Of a stretch of DNA of 64,000 nucleotides, positions 21,460-33,506 are shown piece by piece. Origin of the DNA: Schizochytrium sp. TIO01 (lineage: Eukaryota > Sar > Bigyra > Thraustochytrida > Thraustochytriidae); assembly GCA_004764695.1 (NCBI GenBank), contig SMSO01000025.1, positions 5,510,362 to 5,574,361 on the forward strand, given 5' to 3'. Each line of letters starts with the position of its first letter. Positions within the stretch are counted from its first letter, which is position 1. A program made the translations under genes and the position numbers. Under the pieces are notes generated by a model. The model saw only the letters and a program-made list of their open reading frames with translations. It did no database searches and had not been told where the DNA came from.

Positions 21460-22974
21460 AGGGCGAGTACGGGCATGCATATATGGACTCTAGAGGAAGA
21501 GAATGAATGAATGAATGGATGAATGAATAAATAAATACGACACGAAGTAAGCGGGGTCCGGAGCTCGTTTCTTCCTGGCGAGAGCCTGCTCGGCCGTCCG
21601 CTCGCACGCTCGAAGCGCGACGCTGTAAACGCTCTCGGCCGAAGGGCTTCAGCCCCCCTGCCGCGGTGCGACAGAACCTGGTGGTATTTCTAGGACCAGG
21701 AAAGGCGCGAAACGCGGAAGAGGCAAGGACCAGACGGGAAAGAGAAGAAAAGAGAGCGGGAGGATTGATTCATTGTTATTACTATTATTGTTTTGATTAA
21801 ATCTAAACTTAAAAAAAGATTTAAAAAATCGAAATTAAAAGAACTTTTAAATTAAAAAAAAGAAAAAGAGAAGAGATTATGATCAGAATTTATGGTCATG
21901 CGACTGATGAATTAATGAAATTCGTCATCGCGAGAGCGTCTAAGGTTCGCAGGGAGTACTCGGCGCCGGGCCCTTGCGCCTACTTGCTGATGGTGCTGAT
22001 TTGACTGGGAGGAGTTTGGCTCCTATTTTGTGGTCGCTTTGAGGCCTCAAAGGTGGCGAAGTTCTACGTTCCAAATTTCACCTTGTCGACGGTATTGGCG
22101 GGACCAAATGGGACGGTCAAAAGTGCCTACATGAGTCTTGGCAATCTCGTGCGGAGACAGATCAGAATGTCTTGCCGCCGAAGCGGCGTGGAGTGCTAGA
22201 CATACCAGCTACCTCAAGTGGTGCCCAGGGCCTTGCAGGGAGCTTGAAGAGGGCTTCCACCTCGGAGTGGATGGATCGTCTTCTGAAGTTCTCAAAGCGC
22301 TGCGTGTTAGATTTTGTGAGAACTGAAATCCCCGATCCCGACCCTGCTGCATGCATTCATGGGACAAAATTCCCGAGGACTTTGGCAACGTGATCCGAAA
22401 GCAAGTCCTCGCGAACGTCGCTTTCCGCAACCCAATTAGATACCATCTGTAAATTTCTAGTTGCTTTACTTCTCGCCTCAGTGGTAGGCAATAGAATAAT
22501 AAAAAACATGATCTCATCTTGAAGTCCTCGGAGTCTTACATACACTAGCTCTGGAATTTGCTTGTCTTCTAAGATATGCACTAGCAGAAGATCGTCTATT
22601 GATATCATAGGAAAGTCCATGCTGTGAAATAATGATAGCTGTCACGCCTTCCAGCTCCACTACAAGTAAAACAAGACTTGTAAATTAAATCTACGTGACA
22701 ACGACATTTGCATTGCGTCACGCCAAGTGTTGCTTCCGTCGATCGATTTAAGTCGAATGAGAGATTCGCCCTTTCGGCAATTCTTGTTTTTGTCTCCAGA
22801 GATGATGATGATGATGTCAGGCGTTTCCGAGACTAGCCAAACATTCTTTGAAAGTGATGCCGCCCACCATTGTGATTGATTCACTTTTGGAGGCGGTAAA
22901 CCCCACGGTTTGGCTTTTGGGGTTTCCGCATGCGAGAATACCCCCTGAAAACGACCATGTGTTAACCTCGCAAG

Positions 22975-23700
22975 ATGGCGTCGGCGCGGCCGAGGGGAAA
23001 TTTTACAGGGGAGCCGAGAGCCATGTCTTGGAGCGGAGCGGTCGAGTCGGTTGCACAAAGCATCTTGTCGCAGCGCTTTGGGTCATCTTTGCGGAGCCAG
23101 CTAGCTTCAGGCATCCAGAAAATGCAGCCAGGTATCTCGGCGTCTATTCGTTTGTCGAGGCCGGCATTCATGCCCAAGATCGCTCCGCACGAGCTCATGC
23201 CGCTGCCTGAGACCCGCTTTGAGTCCGAGTCATTCTGGCCGACGCCCACACACGCACGGATCTCTCAAACCTGCTCTGCTAAGCTCAGGCCCATGCGACG
23301 AATGCACGCATCAGCGCCTGCGACGCCACGCACGGCTACTGCACAATTTGGTGCAAGACTTGGTTCAAACTTTGCATTGCAGCGCATCTTCCCGGGCATA
23401 AAGATAGACTGGTTGGCGCATGCATGCACGCATGGACGGAAGCGTCGACCGGCTGGCCACAGACGGGTCCGTCCGTCCGTCCGTCCGTCCGTCCGTCCGC
23501 AGAGTGGTCTCCCGGCCGCCCTGGTTTGCGCCACCATCATGCCACACAGACGTTGGAGCTTCTCCAATGCTCGGCTTGAATCCTGCTCCCTCCCTCATTC
23601 ATCGATTGATTCATTGATTGTTTCATTCGTTTCCGAATGCCGTGCTGGCGTGCTCGCTTCTAAGACGGCGCCGAGGAAGCTCGCCTACCTCCCTGCGTGA
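22975..23700 (+). CDS. Uncertain ORF in a repeat-poor island (strand not settled)
   Basis: The longest complex frame in the desert: 241 codons with ATG in a good context (aagATGg). No domain is recognised. The first 100 residues read like ordinary protein sequence, but the later part runs through the (GTCC)n repeat at 23466 as an Arg-Pro-Ser-Val run, which argues against coding there. Good-looking frames also exist on the minus strand (22962-23249, 22660-23058, 22357-22620), so it may be chance or the shadow of a spliced minus-strand gene. Reported as a candidate only. Confidence 0.2.
   Translation: MASARPRGNFTGEPRAMSWSGAVESVAQSILSQRFGSSLRSQLASGIQKMQPGISASIRLSRPAFMPKIAPHELMPLPETRFESESFWPTPTHARISQTCSAKLRPMRRMHASAPATPRTATAQFGARLGSNFALQRIFPGIKIDWLAHACTHGRKRRPAGHRRVRPSVRPSVRPQSGLPAALVCATIMPHRRWSFSNARLESCSLPHSSIDSLIVSFVSECRAGVLASKTAPRKLAYLPA
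23466..23499. repeat. (GTCC)n microsatellite
   Basis: About eight perfect GC-rich units. Confidence 0.9.
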
Positions 23701-24275
23701 AGGAAGGGCAGCGGGCCTGATATCGAGGGCGGCAGTCTCGCCGCTGCGAGGGACGCTTTGAGCAGCTGGCTGCGTGAAGCAGCATCGACGCAGAGGAAGC
23801 GATGCAAAGGCACGCAAATCTTGTCACAAGCTCACAAATCTTCTCACAAACTCACAAACTCACAAACTCAAGAACTCACAAAAGCTTACAGACCTGCAAA
23901 AACTCGGGTTCGGCTTGCGAGGGGAGTTTGTTCGTTTGTTTATCTGCCGTCGATGTTGAAAGCGCGGACGGCCTGCCTGGTCTGCTGCTTCTGCTGCTTC
24001 TGTTTGTGGCTTGCTTGGCTGGCTCCGGGACCCAGGGGCCTGCAGCGTAGACTTCCCGTTGGGTTTCTTGGGCGATATGACCTGGAGGCGAAGGAGGGAG
24101 CTTCGGTCGCGCGTATCGTCATGTCGAAAGCGCTTCTTTGCTCGTGTCGTGGCGGTGAGAGGTCGATCACAAACTAAAAGTCAGTGTCCCTGGGCCGACT
24201 TGACTTCGATCGGCCTGAAATGAAGCGAATCGAAGCGAAACGGCGCCGCATGAAACGGGGCGTGCAACGTGCTAC

Positions 24276-24276
24276 A

Positions 24277-24309
<33 letters not shown>
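24276..24309. repeat. (GACAGC)n hexanucleotide repeat
   Basis: Five to six perfect 6-bp units. Confidence 0.9.
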
Positions 24310-25279
24310 AGCATGCAGCAAACCAGTTCAGCCAGGGCAGCTCAGGGACCAACGGCGCGAAATCCAAGTGCAAACCAGGCGACCGGGATGCAATGCCGTC
24401 CCGCGAGTCTCCCTAGGCAGACAACACGCGAGTCCGTTTGCTTGGCTGCGCTGCGCTGCGCTGTCGATCAGCCGGCACCGCCGCCCTGCATCTAAGATCG
24501 AAGGAAGCCGCTCCTCTGGTGGCGCTAATGGAATGGAAGCGTGTCAAAGCTTCCCGGCAGCGGCGATGCCTTACGCACGGCCATCCCTAATTCCGTGCAC
24601 AAATACATACATCCACACGAAGCAGCGGCATGAAAGCACGCAAATACGCGTGCCTACCGCGTGGACCCCTCGCGAAGGCGTCCCTCGAGGCGTCCTTCGA
24701 AGCGCCATTGACCTCGTGCGCTGTAAAAACTTGGTAAATTAATCTCCATCTTTCTTGCTTCCCTCTAATTCCCCGCTCTCATTGCAGATGCCGCAGCCGG
24801 CTCCTAGTGGCGGCTAGGCGACTTCTAGCGGGGACGCTCTTGACTCGAGCGAGGATTTCGATCGTCGCCGTGTTCAACGATGGGCGCGATGAGGTCTGCC
24901 GAAAGGTTTGTTCGTTTTGGCAGACTGACTGTCGTTGATGCGTGGCGTCGCTGAGGCCGCTGGAGCAGAGAGAAAGAGGCCCCGGATGACTCGCGTGGTC
25001 GCGAGCAGCGACGACGACGTCTGTTGTGCTGTAGTGCAGTGGCGGCTTGGTCCTCTTTTGGGGAGTCCTCCGTTTCCCGAGACGCGGCTTCTTGCTTGGG
25101 CGTGTGCCATTTATTTACTGATTCATTCATTTGTTGATTTGTTGATTTGTTGATTTATTGATTTGTTTAGTTATTGCTTCGTTCATGTGTTGTTGATTCA
25201 TTTGATGATTCATTTGTTTGCTTCATTCGACCCTCCCGACCTTGGAAGAGAAAGCAAGAAAGTCTTAACATACATAAAT

Positions 25280-25430
<151 letters not shown>

Positions 25431-25787
25431 AGCATATCTTAGGTACAGAGAAGCAGCGGTGCGTTTTGCATTTCTCTGCATCCGTCGCCGTCGCAGTGGA
25501 GCTTGAAATGGACCAGCAGCAGTAGGAATTGGCCGCCTGTGAAATTGGGGTCGCGCGTGGAGAGAGGGTGAATCTTGCCCATTTGCATTCTCATTTGCAT
25601 TCGCATTCACTTCCACTGACGCATTTTCTGTCAGCGACAAGATATCTTGAATGGCAGAGAGATCAATCAAAAGACACAGACACCAATAAAAAAGTAAATA
25701 AATTTATAATAAATATTCACGAAATAGCTAAGTTAATGAATGACTAAATCGATAAAGAGAAAAGAAAACGATAGGAGGCCGTAGGTG

Positions 25788-25818
<31 letters not shown>

Positions 25819-25821
25819 TTG
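25788..25821. repeat. (CTGT)n then (TTTG)n tract
   Basis: About seven CTGT units followed by two TTTG units. Confidence 0.9.
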
Positions 25822-25950
25822 CCTTGTAGTTTCGGTGTGTGCGCATGGAAAAGCTCGAAACCAAGAAGATCGAAGGGCCGCTTTTAGGCTTCGAGACGCG
25901 GCGTGGTCCGCGAAGCATGAGCAAAAGCAGGTGCACATCGAGCTAGCTGA

Positions 25951-25975
25951 CTATAGCTAGCTAGCTAGCTAGCTA
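25951..25975. repeat. (TAGC)n self-complementary tract
   Basis: Six TAGC units; AGCT steps make it a perfect palindrome over most of its length. Confidence 0.85.
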
Positions 25976-26082
25976 CTGCTGGCTGGCGACCGGCTGAGTG
26001 ATTGGATCTTCGTGATGCAGAAGAAGAAGAAACGCAAGTAAACGTCCGCCGCATCGGTGTTTGGCGTCACAGGTGATCGCCA

Positions 26083-26137
26083 TTTATTAATTATTAATTA
26101 TTAATTATTAATTAAATTAATTAATTAATTAATTATT
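26083..26137. repeat. ATTA/TTAA tract
   Basis: About 55 bp of A and T only, in attatta and aattaatt units. Confidence 0.85.
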
Positions 26138-26711
26138 CGTCATCTCTCAATTACGAGAGAGAGAGAGAGAGAGAAAAAAGGATCAGAAGAAGATCGAGAA
26201 AACAACTCCATCGCCCATATTTGAGGATTCTGCTCGTGGACGCAAGTGAAAGTGAGTGAGTGAGTAAACTCGACGAGTGATAGATAAGTAATGCCGTGGC
26301 TCAGTCTCGAAACTGAAAATGAAGAGGAGGAGGAGGCAGCTTCTCACTCCCTCCCTCCACCCCTCCGGCTCAACCGAAGTCGGAAACGGGAAATGGATGC
26401 GCCAAAATCTTCTTTCTCTTTCGAGTTTCCAGCGCATTGAGACTTTCTTTCTCTCCTTCCTTCCTTCTTTCTTTCTCTTTGTCTGTCTGTGAAGCCATAG
26501 ATAGATAGATAGCTGAACCGACTTCGGCCCCTTTTCTGGCTTCCCATAGGTTTTCATGAATCAGTGGATCAATCACAAAATAGTATATGCGTAATGCAGA
26601 ATCGAACAACATTCTGAATGAAGATTAGATCTCTTGTTGACTTGTTCTTTCAGGGGCGCAGAGAGGGGAGAAAATTCACATGTGCGCGAGACTTGCCTTA
26701 GATCGATGTTG

Positions 26712-26768
26712 CAACAAACAAACAAACAAACAATCAAACAATCAAACAATCAAACAATCAAACAATCG
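26712..26768. repeat. (AAAC)n then (AATCAAAC)n compound repeat
   Basis: Tetranucleotide run passing into a regular 8-bp unit; the same 8-bp unit recurs at 47442-47475. Confidence 0.9.
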
Positions 26769-26936
26769 AATGAGTGAATGTGAGAATGAATAATTGAATA
26801 TAACAAACAATGAATGAATGATGTATCCTGAATCCAAGATCGCCAGGCAGGCACTCTTCGGAGGGCTTCGGACGCCGGTTCTGCACTAAAGAGAAGAAGC
26901 ACATCCATCCTTCGGGTCTGTCTGAACATGGCGCAA

Positions 26937-26976
26937 GCAGCAGCAGCAGCAGCAGCAATAGCAGCAGCAGCAGCAA
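26937..26976. repeat. (GCA)n trinucleotide repeat
   Basis: About twelve units with one interruption (ata). Confidence 0.9.
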
Positions 26977-27000
26977 ACTCGACGGGAGTGAAGGAGCGAA

Positions 27001-27037
27001 TGGATGGTGGATGGATGGATGGATGGATGGATGGATC
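27001..27037. repeat. (GGAT)n microsatellite
   Basis: About nine units with one short unit (ggtgg). Confidence 0.9.
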
Positions 27038-28858
27038 GTTTCTCTTCGAGCGCATCGACACAGCGCAGTCCCTCCGTTTATGGCGCAACTGATGGAGGAG
27101 TGAGTGTTCGAAGGTGCTCTTTTGCCCGCCACTCTTAGGCGGCGCTCTATGTCCAGTTAAAGCAGGGATCGATTAGTACTAGTTTGGAAATGAATCAAAT
27201 AAATAAAGAAATAAGTAAACAAACACATGGATGAATGAGAAAACAAGGAGGGAGTGAATGAATGATACGAAGCTTTTATTGTTGTTTATCTGTTATCTAG
27301 AGTTTAAAAAAGAAAAAGAAAAAGGGGGAAATAGCAGGCCAGGAACGTTAAGTAGCAAAGGTGGTCATGAGTGGAGCATAAACTACTTTGTGGCACGGCG
27401 GACACGTTCCGTCTAGGTCCCGGAAAGGACAGAAAGAAAGTAAGAAAGAAAGAGAGAGAAAGTTCCGCCTCACGGAAGCAAAAGCTAAGTGTGGAGAAAG
27501 AGTGCCGGACAGCCATTTAACAGGGAAAGAAGATTATATAAGCGATAGTGTACCCACACTGACCTTACCTTCTAAAGTCGATCTTATCGTCTCATTCTTT
27601 AAATTGAAAGAGAGGGCGTTAACTATTCAACCCAATCAAGTCATTCTTTTCAAAATGAAGAAATAAATTAAAAATGTTTCTTAGACGCCAGAAAAAAAAA
27701 AAAAAAAGAAAAGAAAAAAGAAGAGAAGAAAAACATGCCCACCCAAAAATATGTTTGCAAGGCAGGCAGGCCTCCATAGCGAATCATATTGCGATAGATG
27801 GGGAAGCTGACATCCCCAGTGAGAGAGGACCAGCCATTCGCTCTTGTGTTCGTAATGAAGCGTCCTTAGAGGCAATCTCGTCATTCTCGCTTATTAGCAC
27901 ATACCATCTGATCAACAAACAACGCGAGCAACTTCAAAATAAATCTTAATTTTAAACAACAAAAAAACTTCGTGCTGCCTACTATTCTTATTGTTGTAGA
28001 AGTAAAAATAACTATTAAAAAAAACGAAACTAAATAATATTTTGGCGGCCGCAGACACTTCTGGAAGCCGATGTTTTCAGTTCACTGTGGGGATACCACG
28101 CGACGGATCCGTCCCCATGCCCTTGCTGGACTCATAATGTGATGAGGTGTCCGCGACCAGTACCTAAGCTACTAGCTTCAAGTTTGTTGGAAGCGGGACT
28201 AACATTCTCACCGACTTCCACACTCTCCCCTCTAAAGCGATTTCCTTCTCCAGCAAACCAAAGCTACAGCTTTCGGTTGTTTGGCGCCTTACCCACAGCT
28301 ATGCCAGCAAGCGGGGACGTTGAGCTCCGGTCTTTCGTGCCTCTCCGGAGTAGCAGCCTTAATATGGCAGCGCAAGAGGGAAAACATGATCAGAGAGTCT
28401 GTTGTGTGGCGCACTCTTTCGGCCAAAAACACGGTTTGCAGGAGCTCTCTCTCAGTGAGGTGGAAGAGGAGCTCAATTTGGCAGCGAAGTGAAGTCTCGA
28501 AATCGCGGAATCATGTGTCTCGCTACCCTTTTCAAAACTACAACTTTGCATAACTTTGGACAAGATGCATTTGCTTTCGTGATTAAATAACAAATTCAGT
28601 ATTTTTATTTACAACTTGAAATTTAGGTTTTGAAATACAAATTGAATAGTTTTTTTTTTTCAAAATAAAAATAAAATAAAAAATTAAACAATTTAAATTT
28701 AAACTTAAAGAAGTTCTTAATTTTAATTTTAAATACTATTTTTAATTTTATAAAAAAAGTATGTATATTTTAAATCTTAAAACTTTAGTATAATAATAAT
28801 AATAATTGAAATAATAAATAATGAAAAGTTTTGAACCAATTATTGTTTGTTCGTTCAA

Positions 28859-28888
28859 GTTTGTTTGTTTGTTTGTTTGTTTGTTTGT
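28859..28888. repeat. (TTTG)n microsatellite
   Basis: About seven units, at the right edge of an A/T-only stretch (28.6-28.85 kb). Confidence 0.9.
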
Positions 28889-29825
28889 CTAAATTTGCCT
28901 TTCCAGCGTGTCATTAAAGCTGTACGCGATACCCAGTTCTGACCTTCGCTTGCGCGCTCTCAAGCTCTTGAATGCATGCGGCTTTTGTCTCAATCGATTG
29001 CTTTTCTTGCCCTCCTTCTTCTTTTCCAATGATGAAGAAGGCCCTTCTTCGCCGTTGACTTTCCCAGTCCGAATGAATGTACGTACTTCTTCATGTGGCG
29101 CGGACGTGATTCGTTCTTGTAAGTGTGCGAAATGCGCTAGCTAGCTAGCGATTAGGCTAAGAGGCGCCTAAGTAGCTTCTGGAGACGCACATGGGTGGGC
29201 ATCCTTGTGCCCTAAGATGGTGCTAGTAGGGAGGTAGCTAGGTAGTACCTTGAAGGGCCCATCCTATCAATCCTGACGATCAATCCTAACAATGAATCAA
29301 AGACTCAACGAATCACCAATGGGTTTTGGATAGCTTATTTGTTCTAGTTTGAAGTATTGCTGCTGACCGGAGAGATTGTTCGCGCTTTGTACCTACAGAC
29401 AAGGAATCTTGGACTTGGGATGTCTATCGAAGCTGCTGTTGCGCAGAGACCTCCAGTTTCCTTTCCCGCTCTGCAGACTCTATCTAATAAGTTGGCCAAT
29501 TGCGTTTTCAATCGATCGATCGATCGCCGTTGAGGCGTTTTTGGTGCATTCATTCCGAGGAAAGAAAATCTTGGGTGGAGTTGAATAAAATGCGATTTGC
29601 CAACCAATGAATTCAGAAGCAGAGTATCGGATTGCGAGCGCCCTCAGATTCGATGACAGCGCCGTAAGAGAGGACCGATTCCTAGAGAGAGGCGGAGTAT
29701 TGTCTGCCTTCATGCGAGGTCACGCATTATGCCATCATATGTCTGGGTACAAACAAACTCACCATTTCGGCAATAACTGCGCTGTTTGGCCTTCGATCTT
29801 GAGATAGAGAACAATGCATCGTTAA

Positions 29826-29878
<53 letters not shown>

Positions 29879-29880
29879 AG
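29826..29880. repeat. (GAAA)n microsatellite
   Basis: About thirteen units; followed 55 bp later by an (AAAC)n run at 29934-29956. Confidence 0.93.
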
Positions 29881-30597
29881 GAATAGCCCCAAAACCGGCT
29901 ACATACAAACAGCGACTTTTGCAATTTAATTAAAAACAAACAAACAAACAAACAAAAAAGAAAACAGAAACACACACGCAAAAAGATTAAATATTAATTT
30001 ACAGCAAACAATCAAAGCGCCTTCAATCAGTTACTTATACTTCCAAACTAACTAACTAACTCTTCAGCAGATGAACACATGTATTTTGGAAATGCTCGCT
30101 GCCATGAAATGCTCCTCAGTCAAGACGTAAAAAGGAAGGGGAAAAAGGCTGAAGAAGAGCAAAATCATTAACTGATTGAAATTATTGCTATCATTCATTC
30201 TCTACCTGAACGAGAGACTTGGAAACTAACCAAGTAACAAACAAACGAACAAACAAACATAACATAGCTTAACATAACATAACATAAGATGCACAACAGA
30301 GCAAAAGAGGCCTGGGACGCTTCCTTGGCCGCGTCCGGAATTAATTCCTCCGTGTGGTGAACTGCCGCCATCTCCGCCGTGGTCCTTCCTCTCTTTCAGC
30401 CTTTCGGGCGCTCCCTCCCTCCCTCCCTCCCTTCTTTCCCAGACAGAGCCTCTCTGTCAACTGCTTTATTTCTGGTCCAAACCGGGGCGCTCTCAGGACG
30501 GAGTCCGAAGGGGTACGAGAGTGAGAGAGGAAAAGAGCGAAAGAAAGTCTTCTTCACTTCATTCATGCTTCGTTCATAAGTAAACATAGGCATAATC

Positions 30598-30598
30598 G

Positions 30599-30638
<40 letters not shown>

Positions 30639-30643
30639 ATCAT
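30598..30643. repeat. (ATCA)n microsatellite
   Basis: About eleven units bounded by cgat on both sides. Confidence 0.93.
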
Positions 30644-30928
30644 TGACTGGCCCGTTCTATTCGGAGATGGAACGTTCCACCGTGTCTTCTCTCGCAATTG
30701 CACGCACGGTGACAATTACGCGCAATTGTCACAGATGAGCGAGCGCGGCTCCTACCGCGCCTAAGAAAGTGCTACCGGCTCCTCTGCGCCTCGGTGTTTT
30801 TCCTTCTTTCTTTCTTTCTTTCTCTCTGCTCGAGTTCGTGCTCGTTTTGGCGACTCGAGTCCGCCCAACCCACTCGGATACCGACCTGCCGCTGTCTCTT
30901 GGCAGCAGAGAGAACGGCGGTGGCCGTC

Positions 30929-30972
<44 letters not shown>

Positions 30973-30992
30973 GTTTGTTTGTTTGGTTGGTT
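30929..30992. repeat. (TTAG)n then (TTTG)n tract
   Basis: Ten TTAG units passing into TTTG and TTGG units, a stepwise drift from one motif to another. Confidence 0.92.
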
Positions 30993-31659
30993 GATTCCAC
31001 GCGCTGCGTTCTTGGCCGCTCTGCGAGAGAAAGAGAGAGCTCGTGGCATCCGCACATTTGTCTCCCGGTGGCCGGCGCTTCCTCCTCTTTCACGATGAAG
31101 TTTGCTTATCTCTCTATCTATCCATCCGTGTATTTCATTTCTGAAGCCTCTTTCGCCGCAGCTCATCTTCTCCAGGTCTGCGGTAGATAAAGCAGACTCG
31201 AACCATGAAGCCGCTCTTCAGAGTTTGCAGAGACGAAGGTAACGTGAAACACATCGCCTGAGAAAGTAAAGTAGTGTTGGAGGGATGGATGAGCCGCGCC
31301 AAACGGACTGAAAGGAGCAGGACCGTTCCCCACACGATCTGCGGACCACTTGCGGAACCGGCGGCTGATCCAGCCGTACGAGTGCCATCCATCATCATTT
31401 GACTTGCAATCAATCTCTCGCTCATACCCCGGCAATCAGTTCGTATCAACTTACTTACTTACTTACTTACTGACCCACCTACCTGCCAGGCAGCCAGGCC
31501 ATCAGCCAGCCAGCTAGGCACCAGGGCAGGCGTCTGGTGCTTACTTCCCATCCATGCCATCCACAGAATCCTAAACCAATCACATTCACACATACAGACA
31601 TACTACTTCTCTCCTTTCCATAGTCAACGCCCAAAGCATCGCCAGTACACACCTGAAGA

Positions 31660-31782
31660 AGAAAAAGAAAAAGAAAAGAAAAAAAAAAAGAAAAGGAGAA
31701 GAATGAAGAATGAAGAATGAAGAATGAAGAATGAAGAATGAAGAATGAAGAATGAGGAATGAAGAATGAAGAATGAAGAATG
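31660..31782. repeat. Purine tract plus 7-bp (AATGAAG)n minisatellite
   Basis: An A/G-only run of about 40 bp is followed by about eleven 7-bp units (31701-31782), with one variant (aatgagg). Confidence 0.93.
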
Positions 31783-32810
31783 GAAAGGCAGCTAGTTAGT
31801 TAGTCAGCGGAGTGCCTGCGCGCCTGCGTGCGGCTGGAGATAGTAGCGGCTGGCGTTCGCGTCGGCTGGCGGAAGCTGAGGCAGGCAGGTACTAGGGCGA
31901 CCTGCGAAGGAACGTGCGTCCCCGATCGCGAAGGCCGCGGTCGACGCTTCCCTCGAGGCTTTCCGAAAGCACTGCTGGTTTCCCTCCCTCCTTCTCCTTC
32001 TTCCCGTCTGCTTCTCTTTGGTCCTCCTTTGGCGTTGCTGCGATAGGATTATTGATCTTTATACAGACAGGGATGCCGTAGCTACAGCTACCGTCAGCTA
32101 GCCAGAGACTAGCCATCTAGGAGGGGACTAGCGAGGCAGGCAGGCAGGGGCCAGATAGGCGTTTGTGTAGGAAGGGCTACCTACAGAGTACCTAGGGGTA
32201 CTAAGGGCGAGGGCTGGTGGTAGCTGGTGGTAGGCCGGTGCTAGCGGTAGGGGCTACTAGGTGGAGGATAGGAGGCGGTAGGGTCGTGCGATCGGGATTT
32301 TCACTCGTTTGTTTACTTTAAGAGATTATAAAAATATCTGTTTGCGATTTGGAAAAAATGAAAATTGAAAAACGATAAAAAGTAATAATAGAACAGGTTG
32401 GCTGATTTGTTGATCGGTTTTGGGCATTTGGTTGGAGTTTCTTCGCCTTATTCGGCTCAAGAGACGCCTCTCAGGCAAACAGACTCAGCTCGACACGGGT
32501 GTGGGCTGTTAGGATGGCGGCCTCACAGACGTCTATATACACAACACAAACAGAAATACATACACGTACAAGTAGGCATGATAGAAATGCATGGATGAAT
32601 TCACGAATGAGTTCCGCTGTCAAAAGGCGGGCGACGCTATGATTGGAGTTATTATTATTATTATTATTATCTAAATAAATTGAAATTATTAGGTAGTCCT
32701 AGAGGTGATAATGATACTTTCTTTCGTGTAAAGTTACTAACTTACTTTAAAAAACCAAAAAAAAACCAAAAAACAGGAACTTGTGAAAGAAACTTTTACA
32801 AAACCAAAGA

Positions 32811-32845
<35 letters not shown>
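32811..32845. repeat. (ATT)n microsatellite
   Basis: About eleven units; a shorter run of the same unit sits at 32646-32670. Confidence 0.9.
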
Positions 32846-32846
<1 letters not shown>

Positions 32847-33333
32847 AATCACGAGAAAAGAAGAGAAAGTAGAATATTCATCTATCTCATAATAGCGTAC
32901 CCTTCGCACCTACTTCTCTCAAGAAAGAAGCAGCATTCGCTTTTGATGGATTGACTCTAAAGGCCTTCATTTTTCGTTTCGAGAGCTTGGGCCTCAGACA
33001 GAGAGAGGCAGAGCGGCGTTGAGGCCGCAGAGACAGAAGCATAAGAAGGAGAAGATACTCAGGGGCCTGCGCCTAACTTGAGGACGCGGTCCCACTTTGC
33101 ACGCGAGCGCACGCTCCGGGGCTGTCGGGACTACTGCGTTACATTTCGATTAGTTTATTTCGAACGCATCGAATCAAGCTGTCCTTTCTTTCTTTCCACG
33201 AACTAATTCGAAATTGTTCAAATGAAAGAATGAATGAATACGAATGAGTGAAGGAGTGAGTGCGTGAGTGAGTGAGTCAGGAAGGAAGGAAGGGAGGAAG
33301 GAAGGAAGGAGTGAGCAAATAAAAGGCCCTTCG

Positions 33334-33364
33334 CTCTGTCCTCTGTCCTCTGTCCTCTGTCCTC
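33334..33364. repeat. 7-bp (TCTGTCC)n repeat
   Basis: About four tandem copies of a 7-bp unit, 70 bp left of the (AAAC)n array. Confidence 0.88.
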
Positions 33365-33434
33365 GCGGTTTTTATCCTGAACGAACTCGAACGAAACGAA
33401 AAAGTGGACCGAAAGGAGGAATCAGCTTTAGCCT

Positions 33435-33506
33435 TACAAACAAACAAACAAACAAACAAACAAACAAACAAACAAACAAACAAACAAACAAACAAACAAA
33501 CAAACA
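33435..33506. repeat. (AAAC)n microsatellite
   Basis: About eighteen perfect units, the complementary-sense counterpart of the (TTTG)n array at 20379. Confidence 0.95.

Noticed and set aside
22951-22972. 22-nt GT...AG stretch as an intron on minus
   Set aside because: Too short for any known spliceosomal intron; it probably arises by chance.
28139-28492. 117-codon plus frame with an acidic C-terminus
   Set aside because: Plausible amino-acid mix, but no motif, with overlapping frames on both strands; not enough to call.
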